The position numbers and the translations under genes are program-made. From Sarcocystis neurona (taxonomy: Eukaryota; Apicomplexa; Conoidasida; Eucoccidiorida; Sarcocystidae): DNA of 64,000 bases. How positions within the stretch are numbered: the first letter of the stretch is position 1; each line of letters opens with the position of its first letter. The notes under the pieces are model-generated. The model did no database searches and was not told the DNA's origin. It saw only the letters and a program-made list of their open reading frames with translations. Shown here piece after piece: positions 1 through 11,179 of the stretch. The stretch is taken from contig KL647297.1 of the NCBI GenBank assembly GCA_000727475.1, positions 1,459,295 to 1,523,294 on the forward strand, written 5' to 3'.

Positions 1-363
1 TTTTTTAGTTTCTCTGCCGTGCTGCTTTCTAACGACGCGTATATATATATATATATATATATATGGAGGAAGAGGAATAGGTAGGTCTAAATATATGTTT
101 ACAGTCCTCCTGCATGCGCAAGACATCTGCATGCTTGTTACTACTTATATGTATAGAGCGCTCTCACCCGTAGAGTCACACATATTAATACATATATATG
201 CATATATATGTGTTTATACATTTGCCCATATGTGACCCTCTTCTCCAGGGGAATTGACACAATCAAAGACTTATATACGTAAACTCTGACATATATATGC
301 ATGTATACGGACCCGCGTATATGTATATATAAATGTGTGTATACACTTCTCTCTCTCACTCCG

Positions 364-399
<36 letters not shown>

Positions 400-1480
400 A
401 ATGTGTGTGTATGCGTATATGTTTGTTTACGTGTATATAGGTGGTAAGTCCACAAGTGTACATATATATATATATATATATGTGTGTGTATATACATATA
501 TGTATAGGTGTATAAATAGGTGAGCCCATACGTCTGTATATGTATATAAATCTGTATGTATGTATGTATATATGTATAGGTGTATATAGGTAAGTCCATA
601 CGTGTGTATGTATACAATATATATACACAAAGATGAACGTGTGTGTCTGTGTACCCTCGTATATATATACATATGCTTTTCTCTCCATATATGAGTATAA
701 ATGTGTATGTATTCGTATATGTATGTGTAGGGTATATAAATAGGTAAGGCCATACGTATATAGGAATATATGCAGATGCAAGTACGTATACATGTGTATC
801 TGTAGATATACGCGTGTATGTGTGTATGCGTGCGCCTCTTCGGCGGCTTTTTTCACGAAGGCTGCTCAGGCAAATTAATGCGAAGGTATACAAATGAACG
901 TCGTTTCCTGTCCTCCCTGTCTGTTGAGTTGTTCTCGCTTAGCGACGTACATGGAAAGCCTATATAAATACAAGATATGTCATATATATATATACATATA
1001 TGTGTACATAAATGTATATACATATGTACATAAAAGACAGCTCTTGTATTCCCCTAGATATATATGTATATATAGATGAATGGTCCCATGTTTATACGTG
1101 CGTATGTTTGTGTCTGCCTGTGCAAATGTATACGTGTGTGTGTATACGCGTGGGAATGCGTGTGGAAGAAAAGTGACGCGGCTTTTTATATCCTCCAGCG
1201 TCAAATACGTGCGGTTGCGCTGGTCAACGCACAGCCCCGGACCGCCCTTTCAAGAGACAACCATATGCATGCATATGACCGGATACTTCACTGCATTCGC
1301 GGCTGTTTTCTCGTGTCAGGCTCTACATGTATAACGGGGCACGCATATATGTGTTTATATGGCTAGACAGAGAGAGATGTATCAACACACACATATATAT
1401 TTGTATAGAGGGAGAAAGCCGCAGAGGCGTATTCCCGAAAAATGTATAGAATACATATATATATGTCTGTTTATGTGTAG
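1..1480. repeat. TA/TG-rich repeat region with a degenerate ~70-150 bp tandem unit
   Basis: The stretch is almost entirely (TA)n, TATATG, TACGTA and GTGTGTA motifs. Between about 430 and 780 a recognisable unit recurs about four times (near 435, 505, 575 and 727). It combines TATAGGTGTATAAATAGGTAA with a CCATACGT-type motif. The 250-codon minus frame covering 141-893 translates only to Tyr/Thr/Ile/His alternation, as expected from TA/TG repeats, so I call no gene. Around 1,130-1,330 the composition is more mixed but nothing coding is convincing. Confidence 0.75.
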
Positions 1481-2170
1481 AGGTTCTCACGTGTCTGTGT
1501 GTGATAGAAACGAGTGCGGCAAGATGTTTATTTGACCAGCTGTGGAAATTTTTGCATGCATGCAGGGTCGTTTTTAGCGGCAGCGTGGCTTTCTCGTTCT
1601 CCTTTCTCCTCCTCTCTCTGTCTCAGTTACTCTTCCTCTTTTCTCTCCCTTTTCTCTGTCTGTGCGTCCCTTTCTCTGGACTTCTCCTCATTTCTCTCTG
1701 TCTGGCTTCCTCGATGGTTTCCCCCTATTTTTCCGTCCCGTGTGTCTGTTTTTCTCTGGCTTCCGCCCTCTGTTCTTCCCTTCGCTTTTCCGTCTTTTTC
1801 GCGCTTGCAGCAGACGCAAACAACGCCTGTTTTTCGGCTGTAGAAGTGATATGTGTGGGCCTGCTGCGGGTGTCTTGGGTGTCTCTTGCATGCAGCCTAC
1901 GAAGTTGTTCTGGCCCGAACAGACGCAGGCAGCTGGGTTCTCCAGGCGCCGCGCGACAGTGAGATAAATACCGCTGCACGAGCATATGCCACGAGAAGAC
2001 TTCCCTTGCGCAGCAGGAGGAGCAGCCACAGCAGCAGCGCTAGCACTGCACTGTCGCATCTTCGGCTCTTCTTCGCAGAAAAACACATGTGGTCGTCTGT
2101 CGCTCTGTCTCGCCCTTCCTCCTTTGACTCTTCTGCCGTCACTGACCTACCTTTTCCCTGTCAAAAAAGT
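1481..2170. other. Pyrimidine-rich island, no confident gene
   Basis: A mixed-composition island lies between TA-rich blocks. 1,590-1,800 is strongly CT-rich on the plus strand. The 153-codon plus frame (1,501-1,962) is mostly the Ser/Phe/Leu translation of that tract. A minus frame of 132 codons (1,688-2,086) reads Ala/Arg/Lys-rich with a C-terminal basic stretch and could be an exon, but I see no matching splice sites. Confidence 0.4.
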
Positions 2171-2479
2171 ACTTGCATATATATATATATATATCAGATA
2201 TATATATCAGACGTCAGCTGTTGTCTTCCGCCCGCCCATTCGCGGACTCGTATTATGTGTGTCTGTTTGTGGACATATGTGTGTGTACACGTACATATAT
2301 ATACATACACGCATATATAGGGAGGGTTCTTTCCTGCGTACAACGCACATACGGGTAACAGAATGGTCTCCTTTGTTTCTCTGTTCTTCTCTTTTATTAT
2401 CTTCTTCTGTTGCAGACTCTCCGTCGTCTCCCTATTCTTCCATTTCTCCTTCGTATTGACGCGTTCTCCACCCATCACT

Positions 2480-3530
2480 TGCAGGCGTGTGTCGCTTGTT
2501 GGGGTTCTGGCCGGTTCTACAGACGTGCCCCATCTTTCTTCCTTTTGACTGACAATCTACATTTACACACATATATAAATGTGTGTGCGTACACGTTCAT
2601 CCATGCATGTATATATGTCGTCAAATGTGGAACACCTATATATACGTATATATATTCGCCTCTGCACATGTGTGTATGTAGTGAATACGTATAGCTTTCA
2701 TTTTCTGTATATACGTTCAGACGCGCATGTGTGTACGCAGACCATACATATGTATATGTTTATAGGTGTGTCTGTCCCTGTTTTCTTTGGACCTACCAAT
2801 GTGTCGCATCTTCCTTTATGTTGCCTGATAATCTACATCCACATACATATATATATGTACGTACATCCGTATATATATGTATACATTCACCCGTGCATGT
2901 AGATATGTACGTCAAATGTGTAATCCCTGTATCCGTGTATATATATATATATACGTATTCACCTCGAATAGGTAACAACTGTGTCCATATATATATATAT
3001 TCAGGTGTGCGTGTATGTATGTAGTTCATACATATAACTTCCATTATATATATGTAAATATAAACATACATTGAGACATGCATGTATATATGCATGTCAT
3101 ACGTATAACATCCATATATACATATGTATATATGTATATATATATATGCAGGTATATCGTGTGGATATGCTATGAATGGAGAGTATTTACAAGTGTCTCT
3201 CTGTCTCTGTCTCTGTGTTGGTAATGAGAGGAACATTTTTGTCTCCGACTTTGGCCGTGGATTCCGTACTTCCCACCAATTTATGCGTTTGTACCTCACT
3301 GTTATATAAATGTGTAGGGAGAGGGATATATACGTATATATATGTACATATATATATATATGTATATGTGTGTATAAGTATATATATATATGTATGTGTA
3401 CGTAAAAATGTATATGTGTGTACACGTGTGTACGTAGTAGGGAGACGGTTACATGTGGTTCTACACATATATATAGGTAAGTGTATATATGTGTATGTAT
3501 GTATGTGTATAAGTTTTTATATACGTACGT
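2480..3530. repeat. Two-copy degenerate satellite, ~280-340 bp unit
   Basis: Two long units align by eye. The first runs from a CCCCATCTTTCTTCC motif at about 2,528 through GACAATCTACATTTACACAC. The second runs from GTCGCATCTTCCTTTATG at about 2,805 through GATAATCTACATCCACATAC. Both continue through a CATGCATGTA/GTCAAATGTG segment (about 2,600 and 2,895). A GTGTATGTAGT(G/T) segment follows near 2,670 and again near 3,010. Between these cores lie TA/TG microsatellites. 3,300-3,530 is TATATG/TGTGTA repeat. Confidence 0.55.
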
Positions 3531-3600
3531 GTACATGCGTGCATATGTATGTACATGTATTCACGCTTTTATGTAGTCTCTGTCTAACCTCTTTCTGGGG

Positions 3601-3698
3601 TGATAGATATAGCTGTTCTTTCCTGGTGATAGATGCAGCTGTTCTTTCCTGGTGATAGATATAGCTGTTCTTTCCTGGTGATAGATGTAGTTATTTCC
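3601..3698. repeat. 26-bp tandem repeat, about 3.7 copies
   Basis: A 26-bp unit beginning TGATAGATATAGCTG and ending TTCTTTCCTGG starts at 3,601, 3,627 and 3,653, with a diverging fourth copy at 3,679. Copies 1-3 differ by one or two bases, far less than the surrounding satellites, so this expansion is young. 26 is not a multiple of three, so the unit changes reading frame at each copy. Confidence 0.9.
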
Positions 3699-4300
3699 AT
3701 TGGTTCCCTGTTTTTGTTCAGAAGATTTGCGGTCTCTCTTCCTTCTTTTTTTCCCGTCGCTGAAGAGTTCTTTCTTGGGAACCTCTCGGCTTGAGAAGGC
3801 AACCCCACCGCCACTGCTGCTGTTGCTGCTGCACGTTCTGCGGCGGCGCCTGTTGAACTTGCAGGACCTCTTTGTGTCTCGTCCGCGCGCGCGTGCACCG
3901 GCTTCCTTTTCTTCTTCCAGCTGCTGATCTTCTTCTCTCCGTTCCTCTCCTTCTCCACACGTGTACACACATGCCTATAGACATACATACATATATGTAT
4001 ATGTGTATATATTTCGGCGTTCCTGACCACGGCAGACCAAATAAGATGTATGTAGAGAGAGAGCACGTATGTGTGTGTTTTTCTATTCCGTTTATATCCT
4101 CGCAGATGCTGCATGTACTAAGCAATGCCTAAACATGCATATATGTATGGGTGTGTCTGTGTGTGGATGTTTGGAAGTGTACGTGTGTACGTGTGGGTAT
4201 GTGTGTTCGCTTGTCGCTCTGCCCCCAAGTCTAATATATTTATATGCAGAAGTTATATTACTCATCACGCCACTACGGAGGGCGAAATTCCACTTTTTGA
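3699..4300. other. Mixed island, no confident gene
   Basis: It contains a small CTGCTG patch at 3,812-3,850 and a pyrimidine stretch at 3,900-3,960. Short open frames exist on both strands (minus 3,561-3,968 and 3,584-4,114; plus 3,872-4,132). Their products are dominated by Arg/Ser/Lys from the purine strand or by TA-repeat Tyr/Ile. No splice-consistent model was found. Confidence 0.35.
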
Positions 4301-4329
4301 TGGGGGAGGTGGTGCCTCGGCGGTAGACA

Positions 4330-4990
4330 CACGCCTTCGTCCAATACACAGAGACACACTGTACCGACGTATATATACACGTGTGTCTCTCTACATGTGT
4401 CTACATGTATACACACGCACATATCTGTATATATGTAATACATATATATGTATCATATATCCGCGACGTTATATGCGTGTATACCGACATATATATATGT
4501 GGACGTGAGTATACATATATACATTTACACATATCTGTGTATACATATACATATATATGATATATTACATATATATGATATATTATATATACCCGCGACG
4601 TTACACGCAGGTATAGCGACACGTATGTGTCTGTGGATCTGTGTGTGTCTACGTATATATATATATATGCACATACCTATCTAAATCCAATATATACGTA
4701 TGTAGATTTTATATATTCGCGGCGTTATATGCGTGCGTAGGGACATGTGTGTGTGTGTGTGTGTACACGTATCTACACATATACATACGCACATATCTGT
4801 ATACACATATATATATGTTTCCATAGATTACGTATATCCGCGACGTTGTACACAGGTGTGGCGACGTACGCGTCTGTGTGTGTGTTTATGTATGTATCCG
4901 TGTGTATACATATCTCCATACGCACGTATCTGTGTATATATAGTAGTTATCTTATATATCGGCGGATGCATATCCACGTATGCATACGCA
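4330..4990. repeat. Degenerate ~125-bp satellite with CCGCGACGTT core, 4+ copies
   Basis: The core TATATCCGCGACGTTATATG recurs at about 4,461, 4,593, 4,717 (TTCGCGGCGTTATATG) and 4,838. Spacings are about 132, 124 and 121 bp. Each core is followed by a GTGTATA/GCGAC motif and a TGTGTGTCT-type stretch, then (TA)n. Partial relatives sit near 4,366 and 4,962. The core is much better conserved than the TA-rich linker. Confidence 0.7.
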
Positions 4991-4999
4991 TGTATACAC

Positions 5000-5300
5000 G
5001 TCGGCAAACGTACACTTCCCTATTTTTGAATATTGTTGAGGGAGAGGTTGCAACTGCAGATAGTGCTGCTGGTGTGCTGCATGTGATGACTTCTCCCTGC
5101 AGCGTTTTTCAGCGCTAACCGGGAGGGTCTTCTGGGATGCGTCGGTAGGACAGCAGCAGTAGCAGGAAGAGAAGAGTAAAGGGGAAGGAGAAGCGGAGGA
5201 GAAGGCAAAGGCGAGGACGCGAAAGAAAGGGAAATGAAAGGAGAACAGGGACAGCCGTCGAGAGCAGGGGGAAGCAGCAGTTGTAATAAACGACAGTCAA
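5000..5300. other. Purine-rich lead-in to the AGT/ACT tract
   Basis: It is mostly AGG/GAA/CAG purine sequence on the plus strand from 5,140 to 5,300. The CT-strand frames on minus (5,020-5,208; 5,115-5,300) are Leu/Pro/Ser-rich low-complexity shadows. I see no gene. Confidence 0.5.
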
Positions 5301-5304
5301 ACGA

Positions 5305-6405
5305 GTAAAAACCGTAGTACGAGTAGTAGGAAAAGGAGGAGTGCTACTAGTAGTAGGGGAAGGAGGAAGAGTACTACTCTTAGTAGGGGAAGAAGTATTA
5401 CTAGTAGTAGGAGTACTACTAGTAGTTGGAGTACTACTAGTAGTAGGAGTACTACTAGTAATAGTAGGAGGAGGAGTCCTACTAGTAGTAGCTTGGGGAG
5501 GAGTATACTAGTAGTAGTAGTACTACTACTACTGCTCACAGTTGTAGCTGTACGAGTAGTACTAGTAATTGCTGCAGTAGTAGTAGTTATAGTAGTAGGA
5601 ATAGTAGTAGTGATAGTACTAGTGTTACGAGTAGTAGCAGTAGTAGTTGTTGTCATAACGGTAGTAGTAGGACTCGTGGTACTACTACTTGTAGTAGTAG
5701 TAGTAGTATTACTGCTGCTACTAATAATAATACTACTGCTGTTACTAATACCACAACTAATAATGCTACTAGTAGCACTACTATTAGGAGTATTAGTACT
5801 ACTTCTACTGATAGTAGTACTAGTACTAATAATAATAATAGTGGCACTACTCCTGCTACTACTAGGCGAATTGGTACGACTACCAGTAGTAGTAGTAGTA
5901 GTAGTACGACTAGTAGTAGTAGTAGTACTGCTACTACTACTAATGCTACTACTACTACTACGAGTATTAGTACTACTACTGATTATAGTACTGCTACTAC
6001 TCCTAATACTAGTAGTAGTACTACTACTAAACGTCTTAGTACTAGTGCTAGTAGTATTAGTACTAGTATTAGTAGTATTAATATTACTAGTAGGAGGACT
6101 TGTACTACTAGTGGGAATAGTAGCACTACGAGCAGCAATATTAGTACTACTACTAGGAGTACTTGTACTACTAGTGGGAGTATTAGTACTACTAGCAGCA
6201 GTATTAGTACAGTAGTACTAATACTACTAGGAGTATTAGTACTACTACTGGGCGTATTAGCACTACCACTAGGATTATTAGTACTACTACTAGGAGTATT
6301 AGCACTACTACTCCTACTAGGCGTATTAGTACCACTACTACTAGGCGTATTAGTACTACTACTAGGAGGGTTAGTACTACTACCAGGAGTATTAGTAGTA
6401 CCCGA
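5305..6405. repeat. 1.1-kb AGT/ACT (TAG/CTA) trinucleotide tract with strand switching
   Basis: About 1.1 kb is built almost only from AGT, ACT, AGG and AAT triplets. AGT and its reverse complement ACT alternate in short blocks, giving many self-complementary words such as ACTACTAGTAGT, ACTAGT and AGTACT. The long plus frame at 5,493-6,215 (240 codons, Val/Leu/Ile only) is the trivial translation of this tract read as GTA/TTA/CTA and is not evidence of a gene. The tract ends in unique sequence near 6,405. Confidence 0.9.
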
Positions 6406-6589
6406 GTCCCTGGTGAGAATGCTGTAAGGCGGAAGCAGCAGAGTTGCGTGGGCGCGAGAATTTTGAAGGCAGTGGGTTGGGGAAATACAAAAAGAAGGAA
6501 GAACAGAAAAGAGTAAAAGGGATGTAGAAAAAGGGGGACAGAGAAGAGGGACAGAAAAGAAACTGCTGACGTCACTCGAAAGTGTAGCT

Positions 6590-7227
6590 AATATATATAT
6601 CTCTCGTCAGAAAAAGAAAAAAGGGAAAGTAGTATGCACTACACGGCGGAGTCGTGGGACTTCAACTACTACTACTGAGCGCACATATGTGCACACTCTC
6701 CTCCACATATATATATAAGTAGAATATATGTAACAAAGGATTAAAGAGAGTTAGTTCCCCACATGCGTATATATATAGGGGGCGAGATAGGGAGGAGAGG
6801 AGAGTTCACTGGAAGGTGAAGCTCATATATATATGTATGTGTGGTCAGAAAGAAAGAGAGTAGTGTGTGACAGACGACGGGGTCGTGGAATGTTATTAGT
6901 AGTGAATATATATTTATATATGTCTGTATGTGTGTGTAAACGTTTATCCACCTCTATACATATATTGAATATCTGTAAGAGACATCTAAAGAGAGTTATC
7001 CAGACATATATATATATATTTAAAGAGAGATAGGGAGAGAAGAATTGACTGTAATTTGTAGCTGATGTATTCGTGTCCTTCGTCAGAGACGGAGAGAAGA
7101 GTATGTGCTAGGCGGCAAGGTCGTAGGGGGTTAACTATCAATAGTGTGTTCATGTATGTTTATACCTTTATCCACATATACATATATATATATATATAGA
7201 ATATGTGTAAGAGTCGATCAGACAGAC

Positions 7228-7263
<36 letters not shown>

Positions 7264-7900
7264 CGTGATAAGGAGAAAAGAATTGACTGGGGTATGATGT
7301 TAATATGTATACATTTGTGTATATATATATATATATGTGTATATACCTTTTTGGTCAGAAAGACAGTGAGAGAGAAAAGTATGTGGTATACGGCGGGGTC
7401 GTGGAATATTAACTGCTAGTAGTGTGTATGTATGTGTGAGTGTGTGTACACGTTTATCCACGGATATACATACAAAGAGACTACCTGTAAGAAACGCATA
7501 AAGAGAGTTATTCATACGTACACATATGTAGGGAGAGAGCGAAAGAGGGAGAGAAGAAATGATTTAAGAACGCAGCAAATATATGTGTGTGTACGGTGAG
7601 AAGAGCAGTACGTGGTAGACGGCGGGATCGTGGGAAGTTGACTATTAGTCGTGTGTGTGGACGTGTGTGTACACGTCTATCGAGGTACATATCTATAAAT
7701 AGAATACGTATAACAGACAAATGAAGAGAGGTATCCATCCATCAATGTATGTGTGTGTGTGTGTGGAGAGCGTGATATAGGGGGAGAAGAGTTTTGACTA
7801 GAACATGTGGCCAATATATGTATGTCTTTGGGCAGATAGGAAGCAAGAGAGAGAAAGAAGAGTACGTGGCAGATGGCGGGGTCGTAGAAAGTTACCCAGG
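6590..7900. repeat. Degenerate 230-280 bp satellite, six copies
   Basis: Six units share an ordered set of motifs: a GTCAGAAAGA purine stretch, a GACGGCGGGGTCGTGGAA core, a TTAGTAGTG(T) stretch, a TGTGTACACGTTTATCCA segment, a GTAAGAGACAT(CT)AAAGAGAG segment and a GGGAGAGAAGAATTGACT segment. The cores lie near 6,641, 6,876, 7,111, 7,390, 7,619 and 7,873, giving spacings of 229-279 bp. Linkers are (TA)n. Open frames across it are short and frame-inconsistent. Confidence 0.8.
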
Positions 7901-8400
7901 AGCTTTCTTTAATCTCTCTGTGTGTATTTCGAAGTGTACGTGTCTCGCAGTATCTTATATCTGTGTCTGTGCGGGTGTCTCTCGTCTTTTTCTCCATGCA
8001 CAAGTGTAGAGGAAGGAAGAAAAAGAGACAGTGAGGAAGAGTAAAGGAAAAGAGGAAAAACTGCAAGTTCATACGGATATGTGGCTATGTATAGTGGCAA
8101 AGTTGAGGGCTCTCCTCATATACACATACGTGTATGTGTATCTGTAGACGTACGTATAGTTGGCATATCCTGTTTTTGGCGGGTGTACGGGAGAAAGTTC
8201 TTCTATACACGTGCGTGCTGAGGAAACGCAGAAACGGAAGCAACCGTTTCTTTTTTGCTGCGTTTCCCACGTTGTCTCTCCATGTCTCTGCCGCAGGTTT
8301 CCTCACATTGCACCTGATGGGAGTAGGACTTGGTTATATGACTCTTCGGGTTGCACTCATTCGTCGGTGCGTAGAAATGCCACTTCTCCTCACTTCTGAA
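7901..8400. other. Mixed island between satellites, no confident gene
   Basis: 8,160-8,400 has balanced composition and short frames on both strands. The minus frame 8,085-8,306 gives a Lys/Arg/Thr-containing 73-residue product, and plus frames at 8,134-8,421 and 8,160-8,399 overlap it. None is long enough, or flanked by clear enough splice sites, to call. Confidence 0.3.
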
Positions 8401-8471
8401 GTAATGTACATCTACATATAAATAATATGTATATATATAAGTGTATGTATACGGACGTATATACATAAATT

Positions 8472-8504
<33 letters not shown>

Positions 8505-9600
8505 CGCACAGAGACGTATATCTGTGTATCCATACATATGTAGAGATACACATATATGTATAGATATGTATAATAATGTATGCATATGTATACATGTATA
8601 TAGATGTGTATGCACAGCTCCGTAAGGTGAGCGTGTGCGTATATTTGTGAATGCACAGACAAGCAGACGCTTGTGGTAGCTTGTAGGGGAGAGAATGAGA
8701 ATCCGGTAGTCGGCCTGAGATTACGTTTATAAAATGCATTAAATATATTCGAATATATCTGCGCAGTGATATGCGCGGGTATATATGCCATCACACAAAG
8801 ACAATACGGAGAGACAGGCAGGCAGAGAAAGACAGAGACGGAGACACAGGGAAATTCCCTGGAAGACCATGGGCCACATCTGCTGTTGCAAACATATATG
8901 GAAAGAGACACATATATGTCTTCACGTATATATATGTGTGAATATATATTTAGTGTTGTTAAATAAAGGCACGCCTCATTCGTGTACGTAGGCCAGTGCA
9001 GCTGTATAGCCACACTGGGGAGTTCATATGTGGGGCCTGTACGGCTACGGTGGGACACTATTAGTGTTATTTTGTGTCCCACTACTCCTTCTTTATGTGA
9101 ATATATGCGTATTCTCGTGTGAGAATGTCCACTCCCAAAAAATAAGAAAGTATCCACAAGCATATATACATTTTGATATATATATATATATATTGACCGT
9201 CCTGTGTGTACACAGATCTATACTAATACATGTATGTATATGTACAGAGAGTGTGCATATATAGGTGTGTATGGAGAGTGCCCGCACACGGATCTGGCGG
9301 CGTGCTACTTATGTATGTAGAGAAATAAAAGCATCTACACATATATACATCTAGACATATATATATATATACGTAGGGACCGACCTGTACGTACACAGAG
9401 CTATATATGTGTATATATGTGTGGAGATTGCCCGCACTATGCATCTGGACGTGTGCTGTTGATGTGTGTACATTAGGATTGAGCTATGTTTCCATATTTA
9501 TGCTTGGCAATTTATCTATATGTCTCTATGTATGAAGAGGAAGATAGAGCAAACAGAGTTATATGTATGTGTGTGGATGTATGTGTTGAGAGTCTACGCT
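8401..9600. repeat. TA/TG microsatellite region with a two-copy ~150-180 bp repeat
   Basis: (TG)n-(TA)n runs occur at 8,472-8,504, 9,176-9,192 and 9,356-9,371. A two-copy unit is visible. TGTGTACACAGATCT near 9,208 matches CGTACACAGAGCT near 9,390. GGAGAGTGCCCGCAC near 9,271 matches GGAGATTGCCCGCAC near 9,422. At 9,047-9,083 a GTGGGACAC...GTGTCCCAC inverted repeat is visible. No gene is called. Confidence 0.6.
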
Positions 9601-9879
9601 TCTTCTTCACAGGGTACATTCTTGCTTCCCGCTTCTTTTTGGATTTGTGCGCCGTTGTTTTTCTTGTGGCCCCGGGCAGAGAAAGTGAGAAGAAGCTGCA
9701 GACTGCGGGCGGAAGTTCTTCTCCAAGGCGGCCCTACTGGGGAGACCGCTGCATGTCTGTTTTGTACCTAACGTAGGTCCTCCTGTCTCCGGACGCGACG
9801 GCTGCCGCGTCTCCCTCCGTGTGTCTGCAGGACGAGGGACTCTGCTGCCGGTGTATGCGTGTGTGTGGCGCCTCAACAG

Positions 9880-10080
9880 AGGGCAGATGATAGCGAGACG
9901 ACGAGACAGACAGACACAGCAGCCAGAGGAAGACAGGCAGCAGCTGCGAGACGGCGAGACACGGAGACAGCGAAACAGCGCGGCAGCGAGACACGGAGAC
10001 GGAGAGACAGCGCGGCAGCGAGACACGGAGACGGAGAGACACAGCGAGACAGAGAAGCCGCAAAACAGAGAGAGACACAC
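9880..10080. repeat. GAGACA/CGAGAC-rich tract with a 32-bp tandem duplication
   Basis: The plus strand is nearly T-free GAGAC/GGCAG/CACGG sequence. A 32-bp unit (CGCGGCAGCGAGACACGGAG plus 12 bp) is present at 9,979-10,010 and again at 10,011-10,042 with one mismatch. Frames on both strands are open only because stop codons are rare in such DNA. Confidence 0.8.
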
Positions 10081-10084
10081 ACAT

Positions 10085-11175
10085 ACGCACAACTATCAGC
10101 AAGTCAAGTGCTGTTCCGCAGTGGCAGGTCTGTGTAGATATGTCTGTCGGCTGCGGAAGAGCAGTCGATTCCCTTCTCTATTTGAGACACGCGGTTCTCC
10201 GAAGTAGCTCAGATTCTTCTCCATCTGCGCATATATACGTGCCGACGCTACTATGAACTGCTTTGCTAGAAATCAAGTGCAAGCGATACGTGTGCCTCGC
10301 CTATGAACGCGTTTGCTTGCGCGCAAATATCGAAAGATGGAGGTTTTTCATTCCTGGGCTACACAAGCAAATATATTCCTCGGCCATGAACGGGTCTGCT
10401 TGGGTGCAAATGTGGGGAAAGATGGAGGAGGGTCCTTGCTCTGCGGCGACTACATCTCGCAGCTGTTGTGACACCGGCTTGCAAAAGGGGGCGCCCCGGG
10501 GGGGGAGGGGGAGAGTAGAGGAAGGCGGGCACTGCGTTTGTTCCGTTGCAGCGTCTTCTTCTTCATCTCCGTCTTCTTCTCCTTTCCCTGCTGTTGGCGC
10601 ACATGCGTCTCTCTGTTGACCGTCTGTAGTTGTGTCTTTTCTTTTGGCTCCGGGAGATGCTTCCGCAGCAGGGCAGACGGTAGCGTGGCCGCCGCTGTCT
10701 CTGCTGTTGGCTGCAGACACATCCTTCGTGGCTGTCTGCTGCATGGCGTGGTTTCTCTCCCTTCTCTGCCCGTCACTTTTACAGGACAAAAAGTTCTTCT
10801 GCTATGCTTCTCTTCACAGAAGTGGCACTACCACGTGGCCTCGCTAGCGTCCGTCTCAGACAAAGCAGCGCAGACACGTTGTCTGGCCCCACGACGCTCG
10901 CTCCCGTCCGCTTTCCTGCAAGTTTCTTGCGGTCGACTGCACGCCACAGCAGCAGCAGCTTCTTTGCGACTGTAGCCCGTAACATCAAAAGAGAGGGCGG
11001 GTTCTCTGTTTTGTCTTCCTTCAGAACGTGCTTCTCTTTAGCGACGAAAACTCACTGTTCTTTGCTGTCTCAAACATGCGTGCACACACAGATATGTACA
11101 CATTTCTTTCTTCTCTGGGAATGTGTATGTACGTGTCTACGTAAACAGCTTGAGTTAGGAATAAAGGAGGTATTG
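10085..11175. other. Mixed island with a two-copy ~85-bp motif; no confident gene
   Basis: Near 10,304 and 10,389 two diverged copies share GAACG(C/G)GT(T/C)TGCTTG, GCAAAT and GAAAGATGGAGG. From 10,450 the DNA becomes richer in CTG/CTT triplets. Plus frames (10,538-10,975; 10,804-11,304) and minus frames (10,301-10,789) overlap each other and cannot be separated without transcript evidence. Confidence 0.35.
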
Positions 11176-11179
11176 CTGC

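Noticed and set aside
141..893. 250-codon minus frame
   Set aside because: It is Tyr/Thr/Ile/His alternation from TA/TG repeats.
5493..6215. 240-codon plus frame of Val/Leu/Ile
   Set aside because: It is a trivial translation of GTA/TTA/CTA triplets in the AGT/ACT tract.
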